Shown: one piece after another, positions 54,389-62,606 of the stretch | How positions within the stretch are numbered: the stretch's first letter is position 1 | How the letters are laid out: every line of letters starts with the position of its first letter | Assembly (NCBI GenBank): GCA_002352215.1 | Contig: DEIB01000012.1 | Location: forward strand, 13,275-76,497 | DNA: 63,223 nt | From: Chthonomonas sp. UBA2785 | GTDB lineage: Bacteria; Armatimonadota; Fimbriimonadia; Fimbriimonadales; Fimbriimonadaceae | Direction of reading: 5' to 3' | Translations under genes and position numbers: made by a program | Notes under the pieces: generated by a model | What the model saw: the letters and a program-made list of their open reading frames with translations, nothing else | What the model was told of the DNA's origin: nothing | Databases searched by the model: none

Positions 54389-55169
54389 GATCCACCCGAC
54401 GTCCGTCATAGACCCTCAAGCGCAGATTGCCGAAGATGTCGAAATCGGGCCTTACTGCGTGGTCCACGCCAATGTGAAGATTGGGGCGGGCTCGAAGCTG
54501 GCCAGCAACGTCACCGTGATTGGCGGAACGACGATCGGCGAGCGCAATGTCATTGAGCAAGGGGCCGTACTGGGCGGCGACCCGCAGGACCGGAAGTATG
54601 CGGGCGAACCGACTTACCTGGTGATTGGCGACGACAACGTCATCCGGGAGTACGTCACCATCCACCGTGCCACCGGCGAAGGCAATACGACCACCATTGG
54701 CGACCGCAACTATTTGATGGCCTTTGTGCATGTGGGGCACAACTCCACCCTCCACAACGACATCACTTTGGCGAACAGCGTGGGCTGCAGCGGTCACGTG
54801 ACGATTGAAAACAACGTCACCGTGGGAGGGCTTACCGGCCTGCACCAGTGGGTGCGCGTAGGCCGCGCCGCGATGGTCGGCGGGATGAGCCGCATCGTGC
54901 GCGATGTGCCGCCCTTTATGATCACCGAGGGCATTGACCAGAAAGTGCGCGACATCAACGCCGTGGGCCTGCGCCGGTTGGGCATCACCCAAGAAGGCCG
55001 ACTGGCCCTGCACAAGGCCGCGAAGCTCTTGTTCCGCAGCCAAATCCCACTGAGCGAGGCGCTGGAGATTGTGCAGCGTGAAGTTAAAATCACCCCCGAA
55101 GTCCAAGAGCTCATCACGTTCCTAGAGCGGCTCTACAAGGGCAAGATGGGGCGCGGCGACCAGCCGTAA
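54381..55169 (+). CDS. lpxA: UDP-GlcNAc acyltransferase LpxA
   Basis: First committed step of lipid A synthesis, 262 aa. Left-handed beta-helix hexapeptide repeats run through most of the protein; the catalytic His lies in 'YLMAFVHVGHNSTLHND', and the C-terminal helical part has 'FMITEGIDQKVRDINAVGLR'. GTG 54381 is preferred over a TTG upstream because it starts at 'RIHPTSVIDPQAQI'. Length is typical. Confidence 0.94.
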
Positions 55170-55181
55170 GGGGCGAGCAAG

Positions 55182-56357
55182 GTGTCGGAGATTGGCACCC
55201 TGGCCGCCGTGCAGCGCGCGGGCGCAGATGCTCTCACCCAGGTGGGGGCAGGCGTGCACACGCGAGTTTTCTTTAGCGCGGGGGAAGCCAGCGGCGATGC
55301 CTATGCGGCCGAACTCGCTTCCCGCATCGGCGAAGCCCGCCCGGATGTGGACCTGGAAGGCGTGGGCGGCCAGCTCAGCCAAGGGGCGGGGGTGCACCTG
55401 GTGGCCTCTTCTCAGGATTGGGGTGCAGTGGGCATCATCGAGAGCCTCAAGGTCGTGCCGCAGGTGTGGCAGGGCTACCGCGCGGCGGTGGCGCACCTCC
55501 GGCGGGGGCGGCCGGGCTTGTTTGTTCCCATTGATTACGGCTATCTCAATATCAAGCTGTGTCGGCAGGCGCGGGCGCTGGGGTGGCGGGTGGTGTATTT
55601 CATCCCGCCGGGCTCGTGGCGGCGCACCAAGCAGGGGGCCGACCTCCCGGGCCTGACCGACGCGATCATCACGCCTTTCTCTTGGAGCGCCACGATGCTG
55701 CAAGAGATGGGGGCCAACGCGCATTGGTTTGGTCACCCGCTCCGGCAGATGCTGAAGCAGGTGGACGCCCCAGCGGTGCGATCAGGCATTGCGGTGCTAC
55801 CCGGCAGTCGCCACCACGAGATTGAGCACAACCTCAAAGCCATTGCACCAGCGCTGAAGGGGCTAAATGTGCCGATCCGATTGGCGCCCGCGCCGAATGT
55901 GACTAGCGACGAAGTGGCTCAGGCCTGGGTGCGGGCCGGCGGCGGCGAGTGCGAGGTGGTGCGACCGGCGAGGGCGGCACTCGTGGCCAGCCGCGCGGCG
56001 GTGGTGTGCAGCGGCACGGCAACTCTGGAAGCGGCTCTGGCGCTGACGCCCACCGTGGTGACCTATCGCGGACCGTGGACGATGGAGCTGGAGTACCGCA
56101 TCCGCAAGCCCAAATTCGACTTCATCAGCCTGCCCAACATCCTGCTGCAGCGCGACGCTTTGCCGGAATTGTTGCAGCGGGAGGCGACCCCGGAGGCCAT
56201 CCGCGCGGCTTTGCTACCCCTACTGGATGACGGCCCCGAGCGTGAAGCCCAGCTCGCGGCGATAAAGGAGGTGCAGGACTTCTGCGGGCCGTCGAACGCC
56301 CTTGATGAGTCTGCGAAGATGATTTTGGCCTGGTTGGCCCCACCACTGGAACCATAA
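55182..56357 (+). CDS. lpxB: Lipid-A-disaccharide synthase LpxB
   Basis: GT19 glycosyltransferase making lipid A disaccharide, 391 aa. 'FFSAGEASGDAYAAELAS' is the LpxB signature near residue 30; 'VFVPIDYGYLNIKLCR'-like and 'VVYFIPPGSWRRT' follow, with 'AVLPGSRHHEIEHNLKA' in the second domain and 'VCSGTATLEAALALTPTVVT' for nucleotide binding. The N-terminal 25 residues look atypical. GTG start. LpxC and LpxD are not in this window. Confidence 0.92.
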   Translation: MSEIGTLAAVQRAGADALTQVGAGVHTRVFFSAGEASGDAYAAELASRIGEARPDVDLEGVGGQLSQGAGVHLVASSQDWGAVGIIESLKVVPQVWQGYRAAVAHLRRGRPGLFVPIDYGYLNIKLCRQARALGWRVVYFIPPGSWRRTKQGADLPGLTDAIITPFSWSATMLQEMGANAHWFGHPLRQMLKQVDAPAVRSGIAVLPGSRHHEIEHNLKAIAPALKGLNVPIRLAPAPNVTSDEVAQAWVRAGGGECEVVRPARAALVASRAAVVCSGTATLEAALALTPTVVTYRGPWTMELEYRIRKPKFDFISLPNILLQRDALPELLQREATPEAIRAALLPLLDDGPEREAQLAAIKEVQDFCGPSNALDESAKMILAWLAPPLEP

Positions 56358-56494
56358 ATCCGCGCCACTTGTTGAAGAGGGCAACGGACAAAGCCTGATC
56401 GCCCGCAAGGAGCGGCCAGCGAGTCCCACCCGGCCAATCGGGGCCTCAAAGAAGGATTTTTGAAAATTTTTCCGCTAGGACCTCTTGAAACCGG

Positions 56495-56630
56495 TCAGAC
56501 CAACCGAGAGTCTGAATAGCAGAAGAGCAAGTGAGCGCGGAGCACCACAAAGCGACTCACAAAGCGAGAAGCACACCAACGCGACTAGCCCGGCTGAACA
56601 ACTCCTCTCCGTTCATCCGGGCCTTTTTTT
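56495..56630 (+). ncRNA. Candidate small RNA with three hairpins and terminator
   Basis: The 307-base lpxB-GNAT gap is free of credible coding sequence but highly structured. Hairpin 1: TCAGAC/GTCTGA (56495-56515). Hairpin 2: GTGAG-CGC pairing GCG-A-CTCAC (56531-56560). Hairpin 3: GCCCGG-TGAAC/GTTCA-CCGGGC (56588-56622) with loop AACTCCTCTCC, followed by seven T. The last is a strong intrinsic terminator. The loop CTCCTC is anti-Shine-Dalgarno-like. No confident -10 is visible at the 5' end; alternatively it is the lpxB 3' UTR. Bases 56358-56494 also contain GC-rich pairings but nothing I can name. Confidence 0.5.
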
Positions 56631-56658
56631 GCCTGGCGTTTGGTGCGTCCCTTAGAAT
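56629..56658 (+). promoter_or_regulatory. Predicted promoter of the GNAT gene
   Basis: TTGCCT (56629-56634), 18-base spacer, TAGAAT (56653-56658), then exactly six bases to the ATG at 56665. No strong Shine-Dalgarno sequence; GGAA is weak. A leaderless or near-leaderless mRNA is predicted. The -35 overlaps the end of the terminator T-tract of the candidate RNA. Confidence 0.45.
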
Positions 56659-56664
56659 GGAACC

Positions 56665-57225
56665 ATGCCGCACGGATGGGAAGGGCCCCGCATTCGCTTA
56701 GTTCCGCTGGAACGCTCACTTCACCTCGCGGCGATGACCCGCTGGCGGCAAGATCCTGACATCGCGCAGTACCTGGCCGGAGGATGGCGGCTGAAATCGG
56801 GGCACGACATGGAGGCTTGGTTCACCGAGATCGAGCAGAAGGAGGACGAGATCCATTTCGCCATCGAAACGCTGGCTGGGGAGCCCATTGGATGGACGGC
56901 CCTGCGCGATGTCGACCTGCGGTTGGGGCACTGCGAAACGGCGAGCCTGATTGGAGAGGCGAGTTTGCGGAGGCAGGGCTACGGGCAGGAGGCGGCGCAC
57001 TTGCGGGCGTACTATGCGTTCGATATCGTGGGGCTGCGGGTGCTCTACAGCGAGCACTACCCCTACAACACCGCCACCCAGCGCATGATGGAGGCCCTGG
57101 GGGCGCACGTGTGGGGGATCAAGCCGGAGGCGAATTTCAAGAACGGGCGCTACACGGATGTGGTGTGCACATTCCTTCGGCGCGATATGTGGCGACGCCC
57201 GGATTGGCTCCCGGAACTGACATAG
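56665..57225 (+). CDS. GNAT-family N-acetyltransferase
   Basis: A 186-aa acetyltransferase of the RimJ/RimL-like type. 'RIRLVPLERSLHLAAMTRWR' at the start, the acetyl-CoA loop 'GEASLRRQGYGQEAAHL' near residue 95-110 and 'NTATQRMMEALGAH' are typical. Substrate unknown. It lies just upstream of the NHL lipoprotein array with 49 bases between. Confidence 0.82.
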   Translation: MPHGWEGPRIRLVPLERSLHLAAMTRWRQDPDIAQYLAGGWRLKSGHDMEAWFTEIEQKEDEIHFAIETLAGEPIGWTALRDVDLRLGHCETASLIGEASLRRQGYGQEAAHLRAYYAFDIVGLRVLYSEHYPYNTATQRMMEALGAHVWGIKPEANFKNGRYTDVVCTFLRRDMWRRPDWLPELT

Positions 57226-57233
57226 AAGAATTT

Positions 57234-57264
57234 TTGCACTCGTTAACCCTTGTATAGCTAAACT
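57234..57264 (+). promoter_or_regulatory. Predicted promoter of NHL lipoprotein 1
   Basis: TTGCAC (57234-57239), a 19-base spacer, TAAACT (57259-57264), then ten bases to ATG 57275. No Shine-Dalgarno sequence. The same TAAACT hexamer occurs before the second paralogue. The wide spacer makes it less certain than the others. Confidence 0.4.
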
Positions 57265-57274
57265 TAAACCACTT

Positions 57275-59809
57275 ATGCGACAGAGCATGTGGTTTTTGTC
57301 AGCGGGCTTGTTGCTTGCAGGCTGCGGGGGAGGCAGTGGTTCGCTAATTGGCGGAGGTGGTGCGCCTCTGGCCCCAGATTTTTCGAGAGATGCCGGGGTG
57401 ACGGCCCGAATAGAAGTGGACCCGGTCACCAACAAGGTGAAGGTCACCAATTTGGATAGCGAAGGCCGAGCCATTTGGCAAGGCAACTCGGTGAAGGTGG
57501 AGAGCGCGGAAGTGTTCCAGCTTCCGGGGTCCTCGATCTCCAGTCGCGTGCTGCGCTTGACCTTTAAGAACAACACCCAGATTCCGCTAGGGGATGGGGA
57601 GCAGCTGAAAGCCATGCTCACCACGGCGTCGAGTGAGTTCTCGGCCATGACGGAGGCCGGGATTGGCAGCAGCGGCCTCACTGACGGGGCCGTGGCCAGC
57701 GCCGCGATTGGCGCGCCGCGCGCGGTGTGGGAAGACGCCGACGGTACGATTTACGTCGCCCAAGGCAGTAGCAATGGCATCCGCCGCATCCGCAACGGCA
57801 GCGTGAGCACGATTGGCAGCGGTTACCAGAACGTTTTCGGCATCACCGGTGACCCCAGCGGCAACTACATCTACTTCATCGAACGTGACCGCCACCGCAT
57901 TATCAAGCTCAAGAAGGACGGGACCGAGGGTTCGGTGCTGGCGGGTGGTCCGGCGGCCGGTGACGGCCTCGGCACCGGCGCGAGCATCCTCTTCAACACC
58001 CCGACTGGCATCACCTTCGGAGATAACGAACTCTTCGTTGCTGATCTCGGTAACAACAAGGTCAAGCGGGTGAGCAATCTCACTGGCACGCCGACGGTGA
58101 GCCTGGTGGCGAGCGGGATTCCCAGTGCCTACGGCATCAGCTACGGAGAAATCCAAGGCGCCCCGATCCTCGGGGTCACCAGCAACAGCACCGGCCAGGT
58201 CTTTGCCGTTGACCCGATCACCAACAAGAGTTCGCTGATCCGCACCCTTGCGGGTGGTGCTACGGGCATTGCCGTCAGCGAAGGCCGTTTCGCCGTGGCC
58301 AACAACGTTACCGACACCATCACGGTGCTGCGCGTGCCGAACGGCAGCAACCCCTACGTCCTTGCCAGCTGGGCGCAGGAGTATGTCTCCCCCGGCCCCG
58401 CCGGCTTCAAGGATGGTCTTAATCCCACGGCCAACGATCCGCTGCTGGCGGCTCCGGGCAACGGCAACGGCTTCCTCTTTGCGGATACCAACAACCACCG
58501 TGTGCGGCGACTGATCCTCCCGAATTTCGTGAGTGGTTCCAGTACCCAACCGGTGACCTTCAGCAATGAAGAATGGACCACCAGCACCGGCCGTGCGGTT
58601 TACACCGTGGGCTCCATGCTTCCCAACTCCACCAAGACCCTCGACATCGGGTTTACCGTTCAGTTTGAGGCTTCGATGACGTTCTACGTGACCGTGGCGG
58701 GTTCCGGCGTGGCCCCCATCGCCGTTGATGCGGGCACGAACGCCCCGCCTAGCAATGTCTACGGACGTGTCCTAGCGGGCGGAGTCGTCAATTCCAGAAA
58801 GGATGGCGTAGGCGCTGGCGCTGGAATCGTTCCTAACGATTTCAACGGGATTGCGGCTTTTTCGAATGGGTCAGTGGTCATTGGCGATAGCAATGTACTG
58901 CGGCGATTTAGTCCTGCCGATGGGGCCCTTAAGACGATCGGAAATACCAGTGGCGGGACGACTCCAACGGACGGAATTGGCACATTTGCTCAGTTTCCAG
59001 GCAGCATTGATAGCATTGTTGCGGTGGACGATGGCACGATCCTCTTCACTTCGGGGAATCAAATGTGGGCTGGGTTTGGACCGTTTTCTAGCCCCAATGT
59101 GCTGCCAGCAACGAGCTTCAGTTTCGTGCGAATTGCCGGAGATGGCGGGAATAGTCCGGGTACTGCCACCGGGGACGGAAACACCGTGCGCTTTTTCAAC
59201 GCATCTGCGCTCGCCTATGACCCGATTGCATCCACTGTTTATATTTGCGATCAGCAAAACCACCGCATCGTTCGCGGCACCCTGGTAGGGAATAGCATCG
59301 CATCCCCTGCCAGTTGGAGCTTCGTGAGTTACGCGGGTACCGGAGCAGGCGGCTTCGCTGAAGGCGGAGTGGGTTCTGCGCAATTTAATCTTCCCGATGG
59401 TTTGGCGTTAGGGGATGACAATGCCCTTTACGTGGCGGACTCCAACAACGCTAGGCTTCGCCGGATAAACCTCCTTAACAATACGGTTTCGACAGTGGCG
59501 GGTGACGGCACTAACGCGTTTACAGACGGTACGCCGGGACAAGTGTGGATCCCCCGAGGGTTGGCCAGCGATGGGGCGGGCTCCATTTACTTCTATGACT
59601 TCTACCGCCTCCGGGTGTACCGTAATGGACGGCTGTATACCATTGCCACCGATGCCGCGGGATCTGTCAGCGATGGCTATCTGGACGGAACCGGGCAGCA
59701 TCCGCCGAGTCGGTTGGCCGTTAATCCCAAGAGCGGAACCCTGTATTCAGTGACGATATCTAGTATAACGGTCCCTCGGTTAGTGGCTTACGAAGCGGTG
59801 GTGCCGTAG
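57275..59809 (+). CDS. NHL-repeat lipoprotein, paralogue 1
   Basis: An 844-aa exported lipoprotein: signal with LAGC lipobox (Cys near residue 17), Gly/Ser linker, N-terminal beta domain (about 30-130), a first beta-propeller (about 135-415) with NHL-type repeats ('GIRRIRNGSVSTIGSGYQNV', 'YIYFIERDRHRIIKL'), a linking domain (about 420-495), a second NHL propeller (about 500-835) with 'ALYVADSNNARLRRINLLNN', and terminal EAVVP. NHL propellers bind proteins, sugars or nucleic acids. A cell-surface role is inferred. The second half looks richer in A/T-ending codons than the first. Confidence 0.85.
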   Translation: MRQSMWFLSAGLLLAGCGGGSGSLIGGGGAPLAPDFSRDAGVTARIEVDPVTNKVKVTNLDSEGRAIWQGNSVKVESAEVFQLPGSSISSRVLRLTFKNNTQIPLGDGEQLKAMLTTASSEFSAMTEAGIGSSGLTDGAVASAAIGAPRAVWEDADGTIYVAQGSSNGIRRIRNGSVSTIGSGYQNVFGITGDPSGNYIYFIERDRHRIIKLKKDGTEGSVLAGGPAAGDGLGTGASILFNTPTGITFGDNELFVADLGNNKVKRVSNLTGTPTVSLVASGIPSAYGISYGEIQGAPILGVTSNSTGQVFAVDPITNKSSLIRTLAGGATGIAVSEGRFAVANNVTDTITVLRVPNGSNPYVLASWAQEYVSPGPAGFKDGLNPTANDPLLAAPGNGNGFLFADTNNHRVRRLILPNFVSGSSTQPVTFSNEEWTTSTGRAVYTVGSMLPNSTKTLDIGFTVQFEASMTFYVTVAGSGVAPIAVDAGTNAPPSNVYGRVLAGGVVNSRKDGVGAGAGIVPNDFNGIAAFSNGSVVIGDSNVLRRFSPADGALKTIGNTSGGTTPTDGIGTFAQFPGSIDSIVAVDDGTILFTSGNQMWAGFGPFSSPNVLPATSFSFVRIAGDGGNSPGTATGDGNTVRFFNASALAYDPIASTVYICDQQNHRIVRGTLVGNSIASPASWSFVSYAGTGAGGFAEGGVGSAQFNLPDGLALGDDNALYVADSNNARLRRINLLNNTVSTVAGDGTNAFTDGTPGQVWIPRGLASDGAGSIYFYDFYRLRVYRNGRLYTIATDAAGSVSDGYLDGTGQHPPSRLAVNPKSGTLYSVTISSITVPRLVAYEAVVP

Positions 59810-59836
59810 CCACAGGGCTCGCCTTATCCTTGCGGC

Positions 59837-59879
59837 AAGCCTCTCAACCCCTATGCGGGTTGGGGGGCTTTCTCGCTTT
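59837..59879 (+). terminator. Terminator after NHL lipoprotein 1
   Basis: AAGCCTCTCAACCC (59837-59850) pairs with GGGTTGGGGGGCTT (59857-59870), 14 pairs including two G-T wobbles, around CTATGC, then TCTCGCTTT. Intrinsic terminator between the first and second paralogues. Confidence 0.8.
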
Positions 59880-59891
59880 GGCCCCCCTTGG

Positions 59892-59921
59892 TTGACGGCA
59901 ACCGGGGCCGGTCGCTAAACT
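59892..59921 (+). promoter_or_regulatory. Predicted promoter of NHL lipoprotein 2
   Basis: TTGACG (59892-59897), 18-base spacer, TAAACT (59916-59921), six bases, ATG 59928. No Shine-Dalgarno sequence. The predicted transcript starts at the ATG. Confidence 0.55.
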
Positions 59922-59927
59922 CAAACC

Positions 59928-62450
59928 ATGCGGAAAGTGGCGTGGTTGAGTTGTCTTGGCTTGGGTCTCGCGTTAGCGGGCTGCGGAGGGGGGAGCGGTT
60001 CTCTCATCGGCGGCACGACGCCCCTGGCCCCCGATTTTTCTCGCGACGCCGGGGTGACGGCACGAATCGAAGTGGACCCCGCCACCAACACCGCCAAGGT
60101 CACCAACCTCGGCCCCGAGGGCCGCGCCATCTGGCAAGGCAACTCGGTAAAGGTGGAGAGCGCGGAAGTCTTCCAACTCCCGGGTTCCAGCGTTTCCAGC
60201 CGCGTGCTGCGCCTCAAGTTCAAGAACACCACGCGCATCCCGCTCGGCTTGAATGAGCCGCTCACGGCCTCGCTTTCCACCGCTGCCAGCGACTTTTCCG
60301 CGATGACGGAAGCCGGGATCGGCACCAACAGCCTCACCGACGGAGCCGTGGCCAGCGCCTCCCTCGGCACCCCCCGCGCGGTGTGGGAAGACACGGACGG
60401 CACGATGTACGTGGCCCAGGGGGCCAGCAACGGCATCCGCCGCATCCGCAATGGCACGGTCAGCACCATTGGCAGTGGATACCAGAACGTTTTCGGCATC
60501 ACGGGCGACCCCCAGGGCGACTGGATCTACTTCATCGAGCGTGACCGGCACCGCATCATCAAGCTGCGCAAGGATGGCTCCGAGGGGGCGGTGCTGGCAG
60601 GCGGCCCGGGGGCGGGAGATGGCATTGGCACCGGGGCCAGCATCCTCTTTAACACCCCCACCGGCCTGAGCTACGGCGATGGCAACCTCTACGTCGCGGA
60701 CCTCGGCAACGGCAAGGTGAAGAAGCTCACCAATATCAATGCGACCCCGGTGGCCACCCTCGCGGCCACGGTGCCGAATGCCACGGGCGTGGACTACGGC
60801 ATCATCCAGGGCCGCCCCATCCTGGGGGTTACCTCGGGAAGCACCGGGCAGGTCTACGTGGTGGACCCGCTGACGGCCCGCACGGCTTCGATCCGTACGT
60901 TGTCCACGGGCATCTTTGGGATTGCCGTGAACGAGGGCCGGCTCGTCATCACCAATCCGAGTACCGACCAGATCACGGTGCTGCGGGTGCCGAATGGCAG
61001 CAACCCCTACGTACTGGCCAGTTGGGCGCAAGAGTATGTATCTCCCAGCGTCGCCGGGTTCATAGATGGCTTGAATCCTCGCTTCTCCGATCCGCTTTTG
61101 GCCAGCAAGGGCAATGGCAACAGCTTCCTGGTGGCCGATAGCCTGAACCATCGGGTGCGCCGCCTGATTCTGCCGAACTTCGTGAGTGGCTCCAGCACGT
61201 AACCGGTGTCCTTCACCAACGAAGAATGGACCACACCTTCGGGCCGAGCGATGTACACCATTGGTCAGCTCAATCCGAATCAAGAAATGACGGTGGACGT
61301 GGGCTTCACGGTCCAGTTTGAAGCGGGCATGACGTTCTATGTCACGGTAGCGGGCGGCGGGGTGGCTCCGATTGCCATTGATGCCGGCACCAACGATCTG
61401 GCTGAGAACGTCTATACGCGCCTGCTGGCCGGGGGCGAACGGGACTTCTTTGAAGACGGCATTGGTCGCAGCGCGGGTTTCTCTGCGGTCGGTCCGATCC
61501 ACGCCTTTGATAATGGCAATATCGTCATCGGCAGCGGTCGCAAGATTCGTCGCTATCGCCCGAATGGTCAGGTGGATACAGTCGGTAATGTGTTCAACAA
61601 TCAAGCCGTTACAGAAGGAAACGGGGAGACATTGGCACTTCCCAACAATGTGGCAGGATTGTCCGCTTCGGCCGATGGCACGAAGCTCTTCTTCTCCTCA
61701 GGCAACACTCTCTGGTTTGCGACGGGGGCCTTTAGCAGCCCCGGCGATGCCGCGCCCAATTCCTTCTTTTACTATCGGATTGGTGGGGCGGCCGATAACG
61801 CAAGCGGGCTTTCGAATGGCACGGGCGATACCGTCCGATTCAACTTGCCCTTTGGCATCTACTTTGATGAGCCCGCCAAGAAGCTCTACATAGCGGACAC
61901 CAACAACAATCGCATCGTGGTGGGCTACTGTGGAACAGGGAACTACAGTAACCGCTCGGACTGGAGCTTCCTTACCTTTGCGGGTACGGGGACGTCCGGG
62001 TTTGCCGATGCACACTTTGACCTCGCCCAGTTTAGTAACCCCTTCGACATCGAGAAGGGAGGTGACGACAAATTCTACGTTACTGATGTCAATAACAAGC
62101 GGCTACGGCGACTCGATCCTGTTACATCGCAGGTCACGACCGTGGCCGGAGACGGCACGAACAACTCCACTGACGGTCAACCGGGGCAGATCACCTTCCC
62201 TCGTTTTCTGGCCAGTGATGATGCGGGGACAATCTACTTTACGGACAATGGCGCTCTCAGAGCCTTCCGCAATGGGCGCATTTACACCGTGAACATTAAT
62301 GTTGGGGGCGGCCTGACCGATGGTTTTACCGACGGGAATGGCCAACAAGCTGCGGACTACATCACGGTGAATAAGAAGACGGGAACGGTTTACACACTGA
62401 CCGGTACGCCTGTGACTCGACTGCTTTCGTTCGAAGCGGTGGTGCCGTAG
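59928..62450 (+). pseudogene. NHL-repeat lipoprotein, paralogue 2, interrupted by an in-frame stop
   Basis: One continuous frame of 841 codons matching paralogue 1 end to end, but codon 425 is TAA (61200-61202). The alignment 'SGSST-Q-PV' in paralogue 1 (CAA for Gln) against 'SGSST-stop-PV' here shows that a single C-to-T change would create it. Everything else is intact: lipobox LAGC, first propeller, linker domain, second propeller and terminal EAVVP. As read, the product is a 424-aa lipoprotein with only the first propeller; a GTG at 61206 could restart translation of the second half without a signal. Recent nonsense mutation, phase variant, or a sequencing error are all possible. Confidence 0.8.
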
Positions 62451-62461
62451 GCCAGCACACT

Positions 62462-62490
62462 CTCTCCCCGGGCCGGTAACCCGGGGAGAG
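62462..62490 (+). terminator. Hairpin after NHL lipoprotein 2
   Basis: CTCTCCCCGGG (62462-62472) pairs perfectly with CCCGGGGAGAG (62480-62490) around CCGGTAA. An 11-bp GC-rich stem without a T-tract, 11 bases after the stop. Probable terminator of the second paralogue; the rest of the gap to 62571 shows nothing else. Confidence 0.65.
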
Positions 62491-62571
62491 GCGAGACTCA
62501 TACCACACTGCGTAGGCTCCCGGGGTCCAGCGCACTCACGGGCTTGACCTGGTCGTGGTAAAAGCCTGACA

Positions 62572-62600
62572 TTGACAATTTTCTTAACTCTCGCTACACT
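62572..62600 (+). promoter_or_regulatory. Strong predicted promoter of NHL lipoprotein 3
   Basis: TTGACA (62572-62577), 17-base spacer, TACACT (62595-62600): a near-consensus sigma70 promoter. The -10 ends six bases before ATG 62607, so the mRNA should be leaderless. There is no Shine-Dalgarno sequence. Confidence 0.65.
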
Positions 62601-62606
62601 AGCGAT

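Noticed and set aside
56358..56494. Possible second RNA element or coding region directly after lpxB
   Set aside because: GC-rich partial pairings only (GGCC repeats), no promoter, no frame with a plausible start; left as untranslated sequence.
59973..61604. 543-aa antisense frame under the second NHL lipoprotein
   Set aside because: Low-complexity mirror of the repeats; no signal, start site or family motif.
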